Of a stretch of 64,000 bases of DNA, positions 33,505 through 43,761 are shown one piece after another (position 1 is the first letter of the stretch; every line of letters begins with the position of its first letter). A model generated the notes under the pieces. It worked only from the letters and a program-made list of their open reading frames with translations. It was not told where the DNA came from and ran no database searches. Made by a program: the position numbers and the translations under genes. Origin of the DNA: Pseudevernia furfuracea (Eukaryota > Ascomycota > Lecanoromycetes > Lecanorales > Parmeliaceae); NCBI GenBank assembly GCA_022315425.1, contig JAIUPT010000008.1, forward strand, positions 124,001-188,000, written 5' to 3'.

Positions 33505-34154
33505 GATTGCTAAGTGTTTGGAAGAGTCGGTTGTTAATTGAGTGTAAGTGTATGTGTGAGGTTCAATAGGTTTTACTTTTGGAGGCAGAAGTGAGTGATC
33601 AAAGGAAGGAAGGACAGGAAGGAAGAAAGGAAAGGATTGGAGGGAAAGAAATGAAGGGTTTTATGTGTTGGAATCCACATTATTGCCCCTCCTTCCCTCC
33701 ACCACGGGGCTTGGCGAATTTCTTGGCGGCGGCGGGCAGCTTTGAAACATTGGCACTCCGAAGGACATCATCCACCACTCGTCTTCACTCATGCAAAGTC
33801 ATTTGAGGCAGAATCCCTGAGATTCTTGAGCTTGCCGCCGCAGATCTCACGGGCTATGCTTACCGGGGAAGATGCACAGTGACGTTGCGAGCTTTCGGAT
33901 ACCGAATCAATTGAGACACGCAACGGCAGGTATGAGGGGCGGCTCTCTGCAGTCTTCAGAGTATAATTACTGAGGCCATGTCAAGCCCCTAGATACCGTA
34001 GGGCTATTTGTGACGTAAATAACGCAATATCTGGTACCTGGATGTATTTATAGACCAAACTTTGCTCACCACACCATCGAGAATTCGAGATGCAAGTACA
34101 ACATACAATTGGCCAAGGTGCAAGCTTCCCGGAAAAGCTCAGGAGCTTCGTAGA
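33505..34154. other. Divergent spacer, CipC and hydrolase-like gene
   Basis: Includes a purine-rich stretch (GGAAGGAAGGAAAGG-like, 33600-33660) near the CipC promoter. An ORF open from 34062 extends the hydrolase frame upstream but adds no conserved residues. Confidence 0.45.
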
Positions 34155-34877
34155 ATGCCCACCCTCCTAGATCAAGCCGATTTGCCAACATCTCTCGTCC
34201 TATCAATCACTCCTCCCCCAGCCCTGTCTCCACATACTAGTAACGTCCTCATCCTCCTTCACGGCCTCGGGGACACTTCGGTCTCCTTCACCAACCTAGG
34301 CAAGCAGCTCACCCTACCGGAAACAACATGCATCTCCCTACAAGCTCCAACGCCTTTACCATTCGAGCTCGGCGGCTTCCATTGGGGTGACGACATCACC
34401 TTCGATCAGGCTTCGGGCCAGATGGATTTTGACACTGGCTTCACGAAAGCTGTGAAGATCATCAAGCAAGACATCATCGAGGATGCGCTGGTCAGGAAGT
34501 GTGGATACAAGCCAAGAGAGATCCTGCTCTTTGGCTTTGGTCAGGGAGCAATGGCGGCTATCGCTACGGCAGCTTCCATGGCCGAAGAGCTTGGAGGTAT
34601 CGTCTCAATAGGGGCCCCCCTACCATCCTCGAATACATCTGCAAAAGCCGTCAAGACACCTGTGCTGGTACTCGGAGGGTCCTCAAATACCTTGATCACT
34701 CGGACCGCTCTTGACAAGCTGAAAGCAGCCTTTCAAAACGTCGAATATCATAAATGGAACAGGGCAGGGGACGGTATGCCTCGAAACAGAGACGAGATGC
34801 TACCCATTATGCGCTTCTTTGCTCGTCGGCTGAGGAGCCGAGCTGGCGTGCCCGAAGGCAGCGTTGAGGTAGGTTGA
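34155..34877 (+). CDS. Acyl-protein-thioesterase-like protein lacking catalytic triad
   Basis: 240 residues from ATG 34155 (the frame is open from 34062). The fold follows the phospholipase/carboxylesterase family (PF02230): NVLILLHGLGDTSVSF, TCISLQAPTPLPF, GFHWGDD, a helix, then ILLFGFGQGAMAAIATAAS at the nucleophile elbow. Active members have GFSQGG here; residue 129 is Gly instead of Ser. The acid position in the PVLVLGGSSNTL strand lacks Asp, and the C-terminal GMGHS block reads GDGMPRN, without His. All three catalytic residues are therefore missing while the scaffold is well kept, so it is probably a pseudo-esterase with a binding or regulatory role. Alignment is by eye and the acid position is the least certain. 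Confidence 0.75.
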   Translation: MPTLLDQADLPTSLVLSITPPPALSPHTSNVLILLHGLGDTSVSFTNLGKQLTLPETTCISLQAPTPLPFELGGFHWGDDITFDQASGQMDFDTGFTKAVKIIKQDIIEDALVRKCGYKPREILLFGFGQGAMAAIATAASMAEELGGIVSIGAPLPSSNTSAKAVKTPVLVLGGSSNTLITRTALDKLKAAFQNVEYHKWNRAGDGMPRNRDEMLPIMRFFARRLRSRAGVPEGSVEVG

Positions 34878-36025
34878 ACGTTGATCACGGCGTGATCAAA
34901 GATCAAGGTCTTCGTGCTCTGAATTTGCCTTCCCGAAAGGATGTCAGTGTCGGGTCTGCAGACAAAGCTCAACGTCTTGATATGCAAAATCTTTTCAAGG
35001 GTCTGGATCTGAGCAAAGCTCTACATCATGAGGGAAATAACTACGGATTCGAACTCTTAATGCGGGTCGTCAGGATAAGTGGCCAGTTGTGACGGTACAA
35101 AGCCCTCAAAGTCCAAAGATGAGAGCAAGGTAGTAAACGTTTCAGGTTTGCAACACTCTGCTAGTAATGTCTTCATTCCCAACCGGTCGTCGGAATTCGC
35201 GAGATGGAGACCCACCATTGTGCATGTTCCGGATTGGCGCCAACGCTCATAATCGTCCTTGCTTTTCTCAATCGATCTACCTCCTAAAACCCTTATCCTC
35301 TCTCATTCAATTTCCTTTATCGTCAATCTTTACTTTAAACCCAAATTGAGCATGTAGTCTGTTAGCACGACAGCTGATTTGCTGCGCCTATGCGAAAGGC
35401 GCTTGCAGACTCCATATGTCCCTCAGCGCCTCTGACGCACCATGCATCGGGAGTTCTGTCTCTATCCATTCTCGACATTTCTGCCGAGCCCTTCATGGCA
35501 ATGGAAATCTCCCGTGGAAAAAAAGTCTGAGCAAGGATGTCCGAGCGCCTGTAAATATATTCTTCTGATAAGATATACTTGTGCGCTTCCGTTCGTAATG
35601 TGGGGAAGGTACATGATCGTGAAAAGGCCCTTGCGCTCCTCTGTGTACCTGGATTTGAGCCTCGCGTGCATATGGGATTCAGACTTTTCACCCAACGGAC
35701 AGTAGTTCGTGGGAACTTCATGGGTTACGATTTGATCACCTTATCACCTCCTTGCTAGCCCTCAACGTCGATATGCGTCCCCGGCTTGGCATGTTGCTTG
35801 AAATTGATCATGATGTAAGTGTTTTGCAAGGCTATATTACAATGAGGGCTCTGCTTGAACTCCTTTTCTTTCCCAAACAATTGATGTTTCTTGCTTGAGA
35901 GATTTGCCTCCTCAGTGTTTGGATATTAGCCAGTACGCCGAACGTTAATTCATAATACTCGTGGTCCTGCGAGGTCATTCCGAGTTAATTCTGGTTCTTG
36001 CTGCTTTATATCATCTGACGAGAGT
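34878..36025. other. Spacer, no gene seen
   Basis: 1.1 kb with short unremarkable ORFs. The AT-rich stretch at 35800-36000 may contain the promoter of the next gene. Confidence 0.45.
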
Positions 36026-36758
36026 ATGCATTTTCGGAGCCTTTGGGCATTAGTCCTCACAGCCACAATCAGATCTATCACATTCGCAACACCAATTGCT
36101 GATCCTCAATTACAACCCCGAAATCACGTGGAATGCAACTCCGCGGACCACCTTTGTCAAGTACAGCAAACATGTGACAACGCACCCTCCATTGTTGCTG
36201 GAACGTAAGGCTCCCCATACATCAAATCGGTCAGCGTCATACTGAAATCTCGCCAGTGTGCCAAAACCTTGGCCCTCCTCAGTCGCAACATTGGTCAACC
36301 CTGTACTTGCCCTCGAGACCGTGACCAATGGTGGCAGCGGCGTTTCCAGCTCTCGCAAACTCAAACCTCGCCAACAAAACACAGTCCGATGGTGTGCCCT
36401 AGGCACTGAAGTATACATCCTGCTCGCTCTCCAAGGCTCCCAAGGTGCAGCGGCAATCCAAAGCACGCTGGGAACCGCAATCCAACAAGTAGAAAGCCAA
36501 ATGGATTTGCAGACAGCCACAGAAAGCGAGACGGGCATAGCGGCTGACAGTGCACCGGTGTACAGTCTTGCAGGAGCAGCAGGCTCACATGCAAAGATTA
36601 CAGTAGATAATGCGGCAGGGGTCAATATGACTTGGGTGGAGCTGGAATTGGGGCTGCTGATGATGGTGGATTGGATGGAGAACAATACTTATGGGTGGGG
36701 CAGTGCGAGCGTTTGGGATGGAGCGGATGAGGTGGGCGTGATTTATATCACGGTATGA
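36026..36758 (+). CDS. Small secreted protein, orphan
   Basis: Exons 36026-36204 and 36257-36758 (intron 52 nt, GTAAGG...CGCCAG) give 226 residues. A signal peptide is clear (MHFRSLWALVLTATIRSITFATP), probably cleaved after ATP-IA. The mature protein has a few cysteines in its N-terminal 40 residues (VECNSADHLCQVQQTCD), an Arg/Lys pair region (SSSRKLKPRQQN) that could be a Kex2-like site, and then a neutral domain with NNTYGWG and DGADEVGVIYITV. It has no membrane helix. It could be a wall or effector-like protein, but I recognise no family. Confidence 0.7.
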
Positions 36759-37039
36759 ATTTTTCGTTTCGCGGATGGAGGTGAAGATTGATTGAGGGGG
36801 ATTAGGGTCCTTCAACTTGCTTAGTAGATTTTAATGTAAAAGCTTTGAAGCGTCAATTTTGACGTTGCAGATCGTCGCATCCCAAATCTGTAGGTATTTC
36901 TTGCTGTTTAAATCCACTAATCGTGCTACGCACTGGCCTCGCTACGGGTGGAGTAGCGATTTCGGGATTACTAAATCCCACAAAAAATACAGTATGATAA
37001 TATATTGGTTAATAACAGGTTTTTAAATCATGATATGCC

Positions 37040-37111
37040 GGGCGCTTGGTCTAGGGGTATGATTTTCGCTTCGCATGTGAAAGGTCGTGGGTTCAATTCC
37101 CACAGCGTCCA
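37040..37111 (+). tRNA. tRNA-Ala (anticodon CGC)
   Basis: A complete cloverleaf of 72 nt without intron. Acceptor GGGCGCT pairs with AGCGTCC, with the alanine identity pair G3:U70; the discriminator is A. The anticodon stem TTCGC/GTGAA encloses loop TTCGCAT, anticodon CGC (reads GCG). The T arm is GTGGG TTCAATT CCCAC. Internal box A (TGGTCTAGGGG) and box B (GGTTCAATTCC) are present. CCA is not encoded. Confidence 0.95.
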
Positions 37112-37138
37112 ATCTTCTTTTTTTTTTTTTTTTTTTTT
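37112..37138 (+). terminator. RNA polymerase III poly-T terminator
   Basis: A run of about 20 T directly after the tRNA 3' end, much longer than the four or five T required. Its length may be uncertain in the assembly. Confidence 0.85.
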
Positions 37139-37598
37139 ATTATTCAAAAATTCTTGTGGACAACAAGGTTGGTTTTGTTGATAAATTGAAAGGAAGCCCC
37201 ACACGAAAAAGAGTAGGTTGATGCTTGTCCACCAGTACTTAAGTCCAAGCCAAGCCCTTAAAACGCAAAACAACGACCGGATCCCTTGCTTTCTTACTTA
37301 AGAAGAATTTCCTCGCTAAAGGCTTTCTTCACCGCCATTGTCCCTGTCTCTCGTCTCTTTAGTGTTCACCTGATTCTTTGCACCGATACCTTATGGGAAT
37401 TTCATTCTGCGCCCAACAGCTCGAGATGATTAGCCTCTTTCGCAAGCGCCCGAGTTGCGACGGGAAGGATTGCGAGCCGTACAACGGGTATCTTCTCAGG
37501 TCTTCTCAAGATGGACTAGTGAACTGTAGGAAGCAAGCACATAACAGCACGAAACCTAGTCCTGACACAATCATTTTGTAAAACGCTTGACGGTCAGA

Positions 37599-39455
37599 AT
37601 GGACACCAGCCTTTTTTCTACCTTCGTTGGGCTTTCGTTGCTGCTTGTAATCGTCTATGTTTCACTTGTCCATCTGTGCAGCCCCAAATACGACCCGAGA
37701 GAACCACCGGTGGTTTCGAGCTTGATCCCATATGTCGGGCACATACTCGGATTACTACGCTATGGCCAACGCTACTTCGAAATCTTGAGGTCACCCATCC
37801 TTCCTCCCACCAACAAAACAATATTAATAATATCTCTACAGCGCTCGTAACAACCTCCCGATATACACGCTCCAAACCCTCAACAAGCGCACCTACGTCG
37901 TCAACTCCCCCGACCTCGTCACGGCCGTCGAACGCAACGAAAAAACCATCGCCTTCTTCCCCTTCGTCTCCCTACTAAGTCCCAGAATCTTCGACCTAGC
38001 GCCAGAATCATCAGCCATGGATTTGATCAAGTATAATCTTGACGGTAAGATTGTAGGTAAAGAAGGAAAGGTGGGCATTGTGCACGAGACGCATAGGGGT
38101 ATGCATAGGGTAATGACCCCAGGCCCTGATCTCGATAGGATGAACAAGGCCATGTTAGGTACTTTTGCGCCATTCTTCGATGAGTGGGCGGTTGAGGGGG
38201 GTTGGGAGGGCGGCCTCTTTGAGTGGATCAGGCCTAGATTCACGATTGCGAGTACGGAGGCGATTTATGGAAAGATGAACCCGATTCGTCTTCAACCGGA
38301 ACTGGCCAAGGCTTTTTGGTGAGCTTTCCCCGATCTCGAAAGATGCAGGGCAGGTATTGAGCCCGAGACTGAGAAACATGTATCAGGGACTTCGAAAAGG
38401 ACTTCACCATGATCATCCTCGGACTTTTCCCCAAATATACAGCGCGAAAAGGCTTCGCAGGCCGCCGGAAGCTCCACAAAGCCATAAAGGAGTACCTCAA
38501 CCGCGGGGACCATAAGTACGGTCTCGGCGTGCTGAAAGTACGCCACGATGCCGCGATCAACAACGGCGGAACCGTAGACGACGTCGCCCGCTTCGAAATC
38601 GGCGATCTAATAGCCGTGCTCGTCAATGCCACACCTACATTCTTCTGGATGCTACTGACCATATACTCGGATGCCGATCTCCTGAAGGAACTCCGCACGG
38701 AGATCGGCGCCATCATGACAACAACAACAATAACAACCGAGCCATCATCACCATCATCATCAACTTCAAAAGAGAGAGAGACCACAAAAATGAAGCACGA
38801 AATCGACATCACGACCCTCGAACCCCACTGCCCGCTCCTCCTCTCCGCCTACCGCGAACTCCTCCGCCACCGCACCCAAAGCTCCACCGCCCGCTGGATC
38901 GTCCAGGACACCGTCATCGCCGACCGGTACCTCCTGAAACAGGATTCCGTGCTCCTCGTCCCCGGCGCCTTGATCCACGCCCATCCGACCTGGGGCCCCG
39001 ACCGCAAGGAGTACGACGCGCGCCGCTTCTTCAGAAAAGACACCCCTGCCCCTTCCACTTCGAAACACGAAGCAGAAGCAGAAGCAGAAGCAGAAGCAGA
39101 AGCAGAAGCAGAAGGAGAAGAAGGAGGGCCCAAAGGCGCAAAAGTCCACCCGGGCGCGTACAGGGCGTGGGGCGGCGGGCAGACGCTGTGTCCGGGGCGG
39201 TTCTTCGCGACGACGGAGATCACGAGCGCGGTCGCGATGGTGGTGATGAGGTTTGAGATTGAGCCTGTGGATGGGGATGGGGATGTGGGTGTGGGAAGGG
39301 GGGGCCGGTGGGTGTTTCCGAAGGTGGACGGGAACCGGGTGGCGAGTAGTATCCATCCGCCGAGTAGGGATGTGAGGGTGAGGGTGCGGGAGAGGGAGGG
39401 TTGGAGGGGGGATGAGTGGGGGTTTGGGTTTGCGAGGCGGGAAGGGGGGGTTTAG
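37599..39455 (+). CDS. Cytochrome P450 monooxygenase (prostacyclin-synthase/CYP7-8-like class)
   Basis: Exons 37599-37789, 37842-38318 and 38387-39455 (introns 52 and 68 nt) give 578 residues. An N-terminal membrane anchor (FVGLSLLLVIVYVSLVHL) is followed by PPVVSSLIPYVGHILGL. The I-helix is atypical (AVLVNATPTFFWML; no AGxDT), as in CYP7/CYP8-type enzymes and some fungal oxygen-rearranging P450s. The K-helix ExxR is YRELLRHR, and the heme loop is AWGGGQTLCPGRFFA with Cys as axial ligand. An alternating Glu-Ala run of about 15 residues lies between K-helix and heme loop, encoded by a (GAAGCA)n repeat at about 39071-39116. ER-membrane location is expected. The substrate is unknown. Confidence 0.88.
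39071..39116. repeat. (GAAGCA)n microsatellite inside P450 coding sequence
   Basis: About seven GAAGCA units coding for (Glu-Ala)n. Being a multiple of 3, length changes would not shift the frame. Confidence 0.9.
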
Positions 39456-39702
39456 TCGGTGGGAATGAAGGGTTTGTAAATGGTATACTTATAGGGTTCG
39501 AGGTATGAGGGTTGCTAGAGCCGATGCTTGGTTTGCTTGGCGAATAAAAAGTATGAGATGGGCAAAAAGGTTCCATCTATATCGTTCGTCCAATTTGAAT
39601 GACTACGCAAGTCTGATCACCCTTTCTCATGTATCAACGACCGACAAGCTATCTGGCTATGTAATCATTCCACGCTCGTACGCTCCGTAAATGTCCAGAC
39701 AT

Positions 39703-41479
39703 CTAGGATGCATAGGCCAAAGTGTTGCTATCAGTCATCGTCATGATTTGATTCACGACCTTCTCTCCCCCTATCACAGCAGGCCCACTGACCACAAGCT
39801 CACCCAAAGGCTTATCATCGCTGTTTTTGCCGTCTGCGGCGTCCCGAAGCTTGATCTCCACAGAGCTCAGCGGCGGTCCAAAATCGGAGCTTTTGAGTTG
39901 GTAGTCCAGCATGTTAGTCTGGCTAATCGCACCGGCGACCTGCGCGTCGGTAAAAGCATAGATGATTCTTCCACCGCTGTAGACCTTTAGCTTGAACAGC
40001 TCTTCTGCGTTTAACTTGACCGTCGAAGCTCCAGCTTTATCGTAGGTGTAGATCAACCGTGGTGTATGTGTCAAAGCAGAGGGTTTTGGCATAGTGCCGG
40101 CCTTGAGCGTCTTTGCATTCCGCCATTGGTTGAATTGCCCTAGAAGGCTGGACGACATGGTCCGCTCTTTGTCTTTGCAGAAGCTGGATAGAGTCTCGGT
40201 ATTGGCGATAACGACTGTGGGAGAGGCACCTTGGAAGGCGGCGCTGTAAGGGGCCTTGGCGCCGCTGACAGAAGTAAGGGCGAGAGAGGCGTTGGAGAAT
40301 AGAGCGGCGAGCGTGACGGTTAAAGGGTACATCTCGGCGAGAGAGGCAAGGGGTGTAAGGGTGTCCGTGGGAGCGAGCCGGTGGATGCGTGGGAGAGCGG
40401 AGATCTGGGCACCGATTGCTGCTACAAAATTCTAAGCATGCTGTCAGCGGTAGGACCCTTCATAATTACGGATGAGCGTGGCGTACCGCTTGCGTGAATT
40501 CTGTAAGCTCATAGCTATCCATCGCACTCCAGGCGTCCTCTGTCACCATCACTACATTGGTCACGATACCTCCAGGAATATCACTAGGAAGCTCTGATGG
40601 AGCCTTCTTCTCGTCGATGATATCGTGCCAGACCGCGATGTCCGCCTTTCCTCCTTCACCTTCTCCCACCTCGTTCCAGTCCATGTGCCTGCTCGTCCGC
40701 TCCACCACCCAAATGACCTGTTTGAGATTAGGATACTTTTGCAGGAGGTCTTTCAATGGTAGTGAGCCAGCACTAGCGAGTAAAACGTCTGCTTTAGTCT
40801 CCACCAGAATGCCAGCAAGCGTATCGAGAGATTGTTGTTGAGGTATCAAGATTGGCGTCAGGCCGTAGAAGGCAGAAGCTACAAGGTTCAATCAGTTCGT
40901 AATCGGAGAGGGATCCTCGAATAGCCTACCAAAGAATGTCACCAGTAGTTCCACAGAGTTGTGCATATGGATAGCAACTCGGCTTCCCCCATGCGATTTC
41001 ATGTGTTGTCCCACGGCATTGATCTCGCTAGACAGCTTCGCAAAGTTGTACTCGACGCTCGTTTCTTTCCCATACGTTGTGACCACTTTTCCTGCTTGTC
41101 CTTCGGTAGGCTTGCCATCAGCATCTACTGGACCCGATACCGCTCGCTTCCACACATCTCTCAGGTCCCCATCTCTTCCACTTGTCCATTTTGGCTGGCC
41201 AGCGTCTTTGACATTCAAGCCCGACTTGAGGGGATAGCCGTGTGGGGTCTCTAGAGCCCGAAAGACCGCTGACTCCTTGGGTTGCCGGACATACGAGGCG
41301 GATGACTGGCGAGCTAGGAGAAGAGGGTGAACATCCGGTTCGGTATAAAGAAAGAGGGGAGAGACTAGGTACGCGGCGAGAACGAGGGCGATAAGGGTGG
41401 TATAGATGTTCCAGCCAGCCAGTACGTTCTCAATTTGAGAATCAAGCTGCTGAAGGATGGAGGTCGAGTCAGCTGCCAT
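39703..41479 (-). CDS. AMP-dependent ligase-like protein with degenerate catalytic motifs
   Basis: Exons 41479-40930, 40878-40487 and 40431-39703 (introns 51 and 55 nt) give 556 residues. An N-terminal TM helix (YTTLIALVLAAYLVSPLFLY) precedes a long-chain acyl-CoA-synthetase-like body: YNFAKLSSEINAVGQHM, GSRVAIHMHNSVELLVTFF, ASAFYGLTPILI, NLKQVIWVVERT. The P-loop block YTSGTTGxPK is replaced by SYELTEFTQANFVAAIG, and no YGxTE or GWxxTGD motif is found before the stop. The usual C-terminal lid domain is also missing. This fits a conserved fungal lineage of inactive acyl-CoA ligase homologues in the ER or peroxisome membrane. Function is unknown. Confidence 0.75.
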
Positions 41480-42392
41480 TGTTACAGAGAAGAGAAATGC
41501 TCTGGTGGCCTATTTTTTGTCAGCTTGAGTTCGGAGAAGTCACTTCGGACTTGGATATCAGCCCTATGGTTTCTTTACGCTAGCTCCGTTTCCAATCGTT
41601 TGCCTTTATTTCGTTGCACATGCTCTCGCCGCTCGAGCCTCGGAGGTTTGCATCGTATATAAAGTTACATGGGCTTCAGTAGCTTAGGAAGGTCACATTT
41701 GCTGAACCTGAAATGCAACTTCAAAAAGCGCTTGTTGGACCACAGTAAATCGCTAGGGACATTGATAATGATCCATCCTATGATCATCTGTACATCGATG
41801 AATGTGAAGTCTCAGCTACATCTACTTAAGTACGATATTGGTAATGGACCAGCATAGGACGTTGATGGATTGATGCCACAGCTTTTGAGGCCTTCAAGAA
41901 CGAGTACAGACAGAAATGCCTTCTGACGGCGGCGACTCGAGGAGATTACGTTGTTGCTACAAAGTGGTACCTGTTGTCGGCGACTTGAACGATCGCTTAG
42001 TGGCTACAAGACATGGCAATTATCATGGTCATGCTTCAAAACTTTGATTCAACATGTCTTACTACTCTACTCTCGCACTCGGTTCTTTTTGAAAATACTC
42101 CTACGCGCCCCTAGCTTTCCCATGCGGCTACCAGATTTCAGCCAGCAAAAAGACTCTTTCCAAAGACGTGATCTGTTGTCGCCTGTCGGCACTGCCAAAT
42201 ACTCGAAGTGGACTTTGTATGAAACAGTAGGTGCGGCAAGAGCTCGCTTGTTCTTGTGGAATAGTCCAAATGCGGTGTTTTTGCTGACCAAAGACTTTGT
42301 GCCTACGCCTACGTCATGACCTCTACCTTCTATCAATTCGTTGAGAGTGATGTCTCTCCAATCCTCATTGGGGCAGAGACGATAGTGAAAGC
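41480..42392. other. Spacer, no supported gene
   Basis: Opposite-strand ORFs overlap here (41951-42319 plus; 42477-42067 minus) without signal peptides, splice sites or domains. The minus ORF overlaps the secreted-protein start and was rejected. Confidence 0.4.
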
Positions 42393-43136
42393 ATGCTTCA
42401 GCCCAACATGTTGCCACTGTCCTTATTGCAATTGTCCTTTTTGTTGACTGCACCGCATCCCACACTCGGCGCAACATTCATCAATTCGACGCTCAATGCA
42501 GCCCCAAGTGGTAGTGTTGAGGCAGTATTCCCAATCTACAAGCCTTCACCCGTGTGCGTCGATAATGCGCAGCATCCTACTTGGGGCCTAACGCTGGAGC
42601 AATTTGACTTTAGTCTCTGTCAGCGTGCCGTAGAGTTAATCACTTCAAGGACCGAAGGCGACCGCTACACGAGCTACGACTTCTTCTCAAGGCAGGTATT
42701 CCCCAATGGACACGAAGGATGGCCATTAGCTCAAGGATCTGGAGCTGGTTAGTCCCAAGCTGCGTCAATAAGCCCATGAAGCGGCCAAGATGTCGAGCAG
42801 CTAATGGAATTGTTTACAGGCAACTGTGCTCTCGTGATCAGGATGACTAGAGATTTCGCTCGAGATGCGCTCCCCCTCCCAGACGGCGGCTTCGCCCCCA
42901 CAAGTCGGGCGTCGTCTATCCAACAAAATAGTTGGCTGTTTCTTGTTCGATCAATCGAAAATCTGTTGTCGGTGTGTGTGCACGGCAGTGGGCTCCCTGG
43001 CTGGTCAATGGATACTCAGAACATTGTGATTGGCTTTTGGCCACGGTCAAGCGCGATGAATGGAAAATACGGGATCCGTGTGGTATCCGCGCAGGCTGAC
43101 ATGAATGCATCTTGGCTCCTCTTGGACTCTGAATGA
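42393..43136 (+). CDS. Small secreted protein, orphan
   Basis: Exons 42393-42747 and 42820-43136 (intron 72 nt, GTTAGT...TTACAG) give 223 residues. The signal peptide (MLPLSLLQLSFLLTA...GA) begins at ATG 42393 or the in-frame ATG 42408. Mature Cys residues (SPVCVDN, FSLCQRA, GNCALVI, LSVCVHG) could form two disulfides. The second exon holds a beta-rich pattern (ENLLSVCVHGSGLPGW, KYGIRVVSAQADM). There is no TM helix or GPI tail. The pattern resembles other fungal secreted ecp-like unknowns, but I cannot name a family. Confidence 0.65.
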
Positions 43137-43761
43137 AAAGCATGGCTGAAAACGAAGACAAGCAATAGTAGCGAGCATACAGGACGCGCGTCGTCATATC
43201 AGAATGCAGATAGAAAATACATTTCTGCCCCATTTTCGAACAAAATGCCTTCGGCTGAAACGCTACCTAATCATCACCCCGGAAAAATACTTGTTGCCTG
43301 AATAATCCGACTACGTGATATCTTATTCAATAGCATCATCTCCAACGTGAATCGGCTGCACTTAGTGGTCATCTGTTCAAGTCTGTCATACTCATGTCCA
43401 CCTCGAGACGGACAGGGCACTAATTGAGCTGAGCTTCGCGGCCTGCTTCGGTTCTACTATCGAAGCTCGAAAACCCCTGGGTTGGTGTAACACGACACAT
43501 TATGAGATGCTATATACGAGGAACTTTGTGCCGGACAGCTGTAATCTTCGCGCATTGCCATGTCGACGTCTACCATGCTCAAGCCTGTCTTTAAGTAATA
43601 CCGCTGGACGGTCGACTGATGCGGCATCAGGCCCTTCAATGGCGGACTTTTTTTCTTCCCCTGTCTCTGTCCCTCCGCGTTCGAGTCCGATGACGTCGGA
43701 CAAGGCACTGCGTTGATGTCCGCTGCAAGTGGCGTATTGAATAGAATGACGAAAATCCTCC
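43137..43761. other. Convergent spacer
   Basis: 3' flanks of the secreted-protein gene and the caspase-like gene. A minus ORF overlaps the caspase end (to 43457) in another frame and is a shadow. Confidence 0.45.

Noticed and set aside
42067..42477. 136-residue minus ORF overlapping the start of the secreted protein
   Set aside because: No domain, signal or splice support, and it overlaps a better gene on the other strand.
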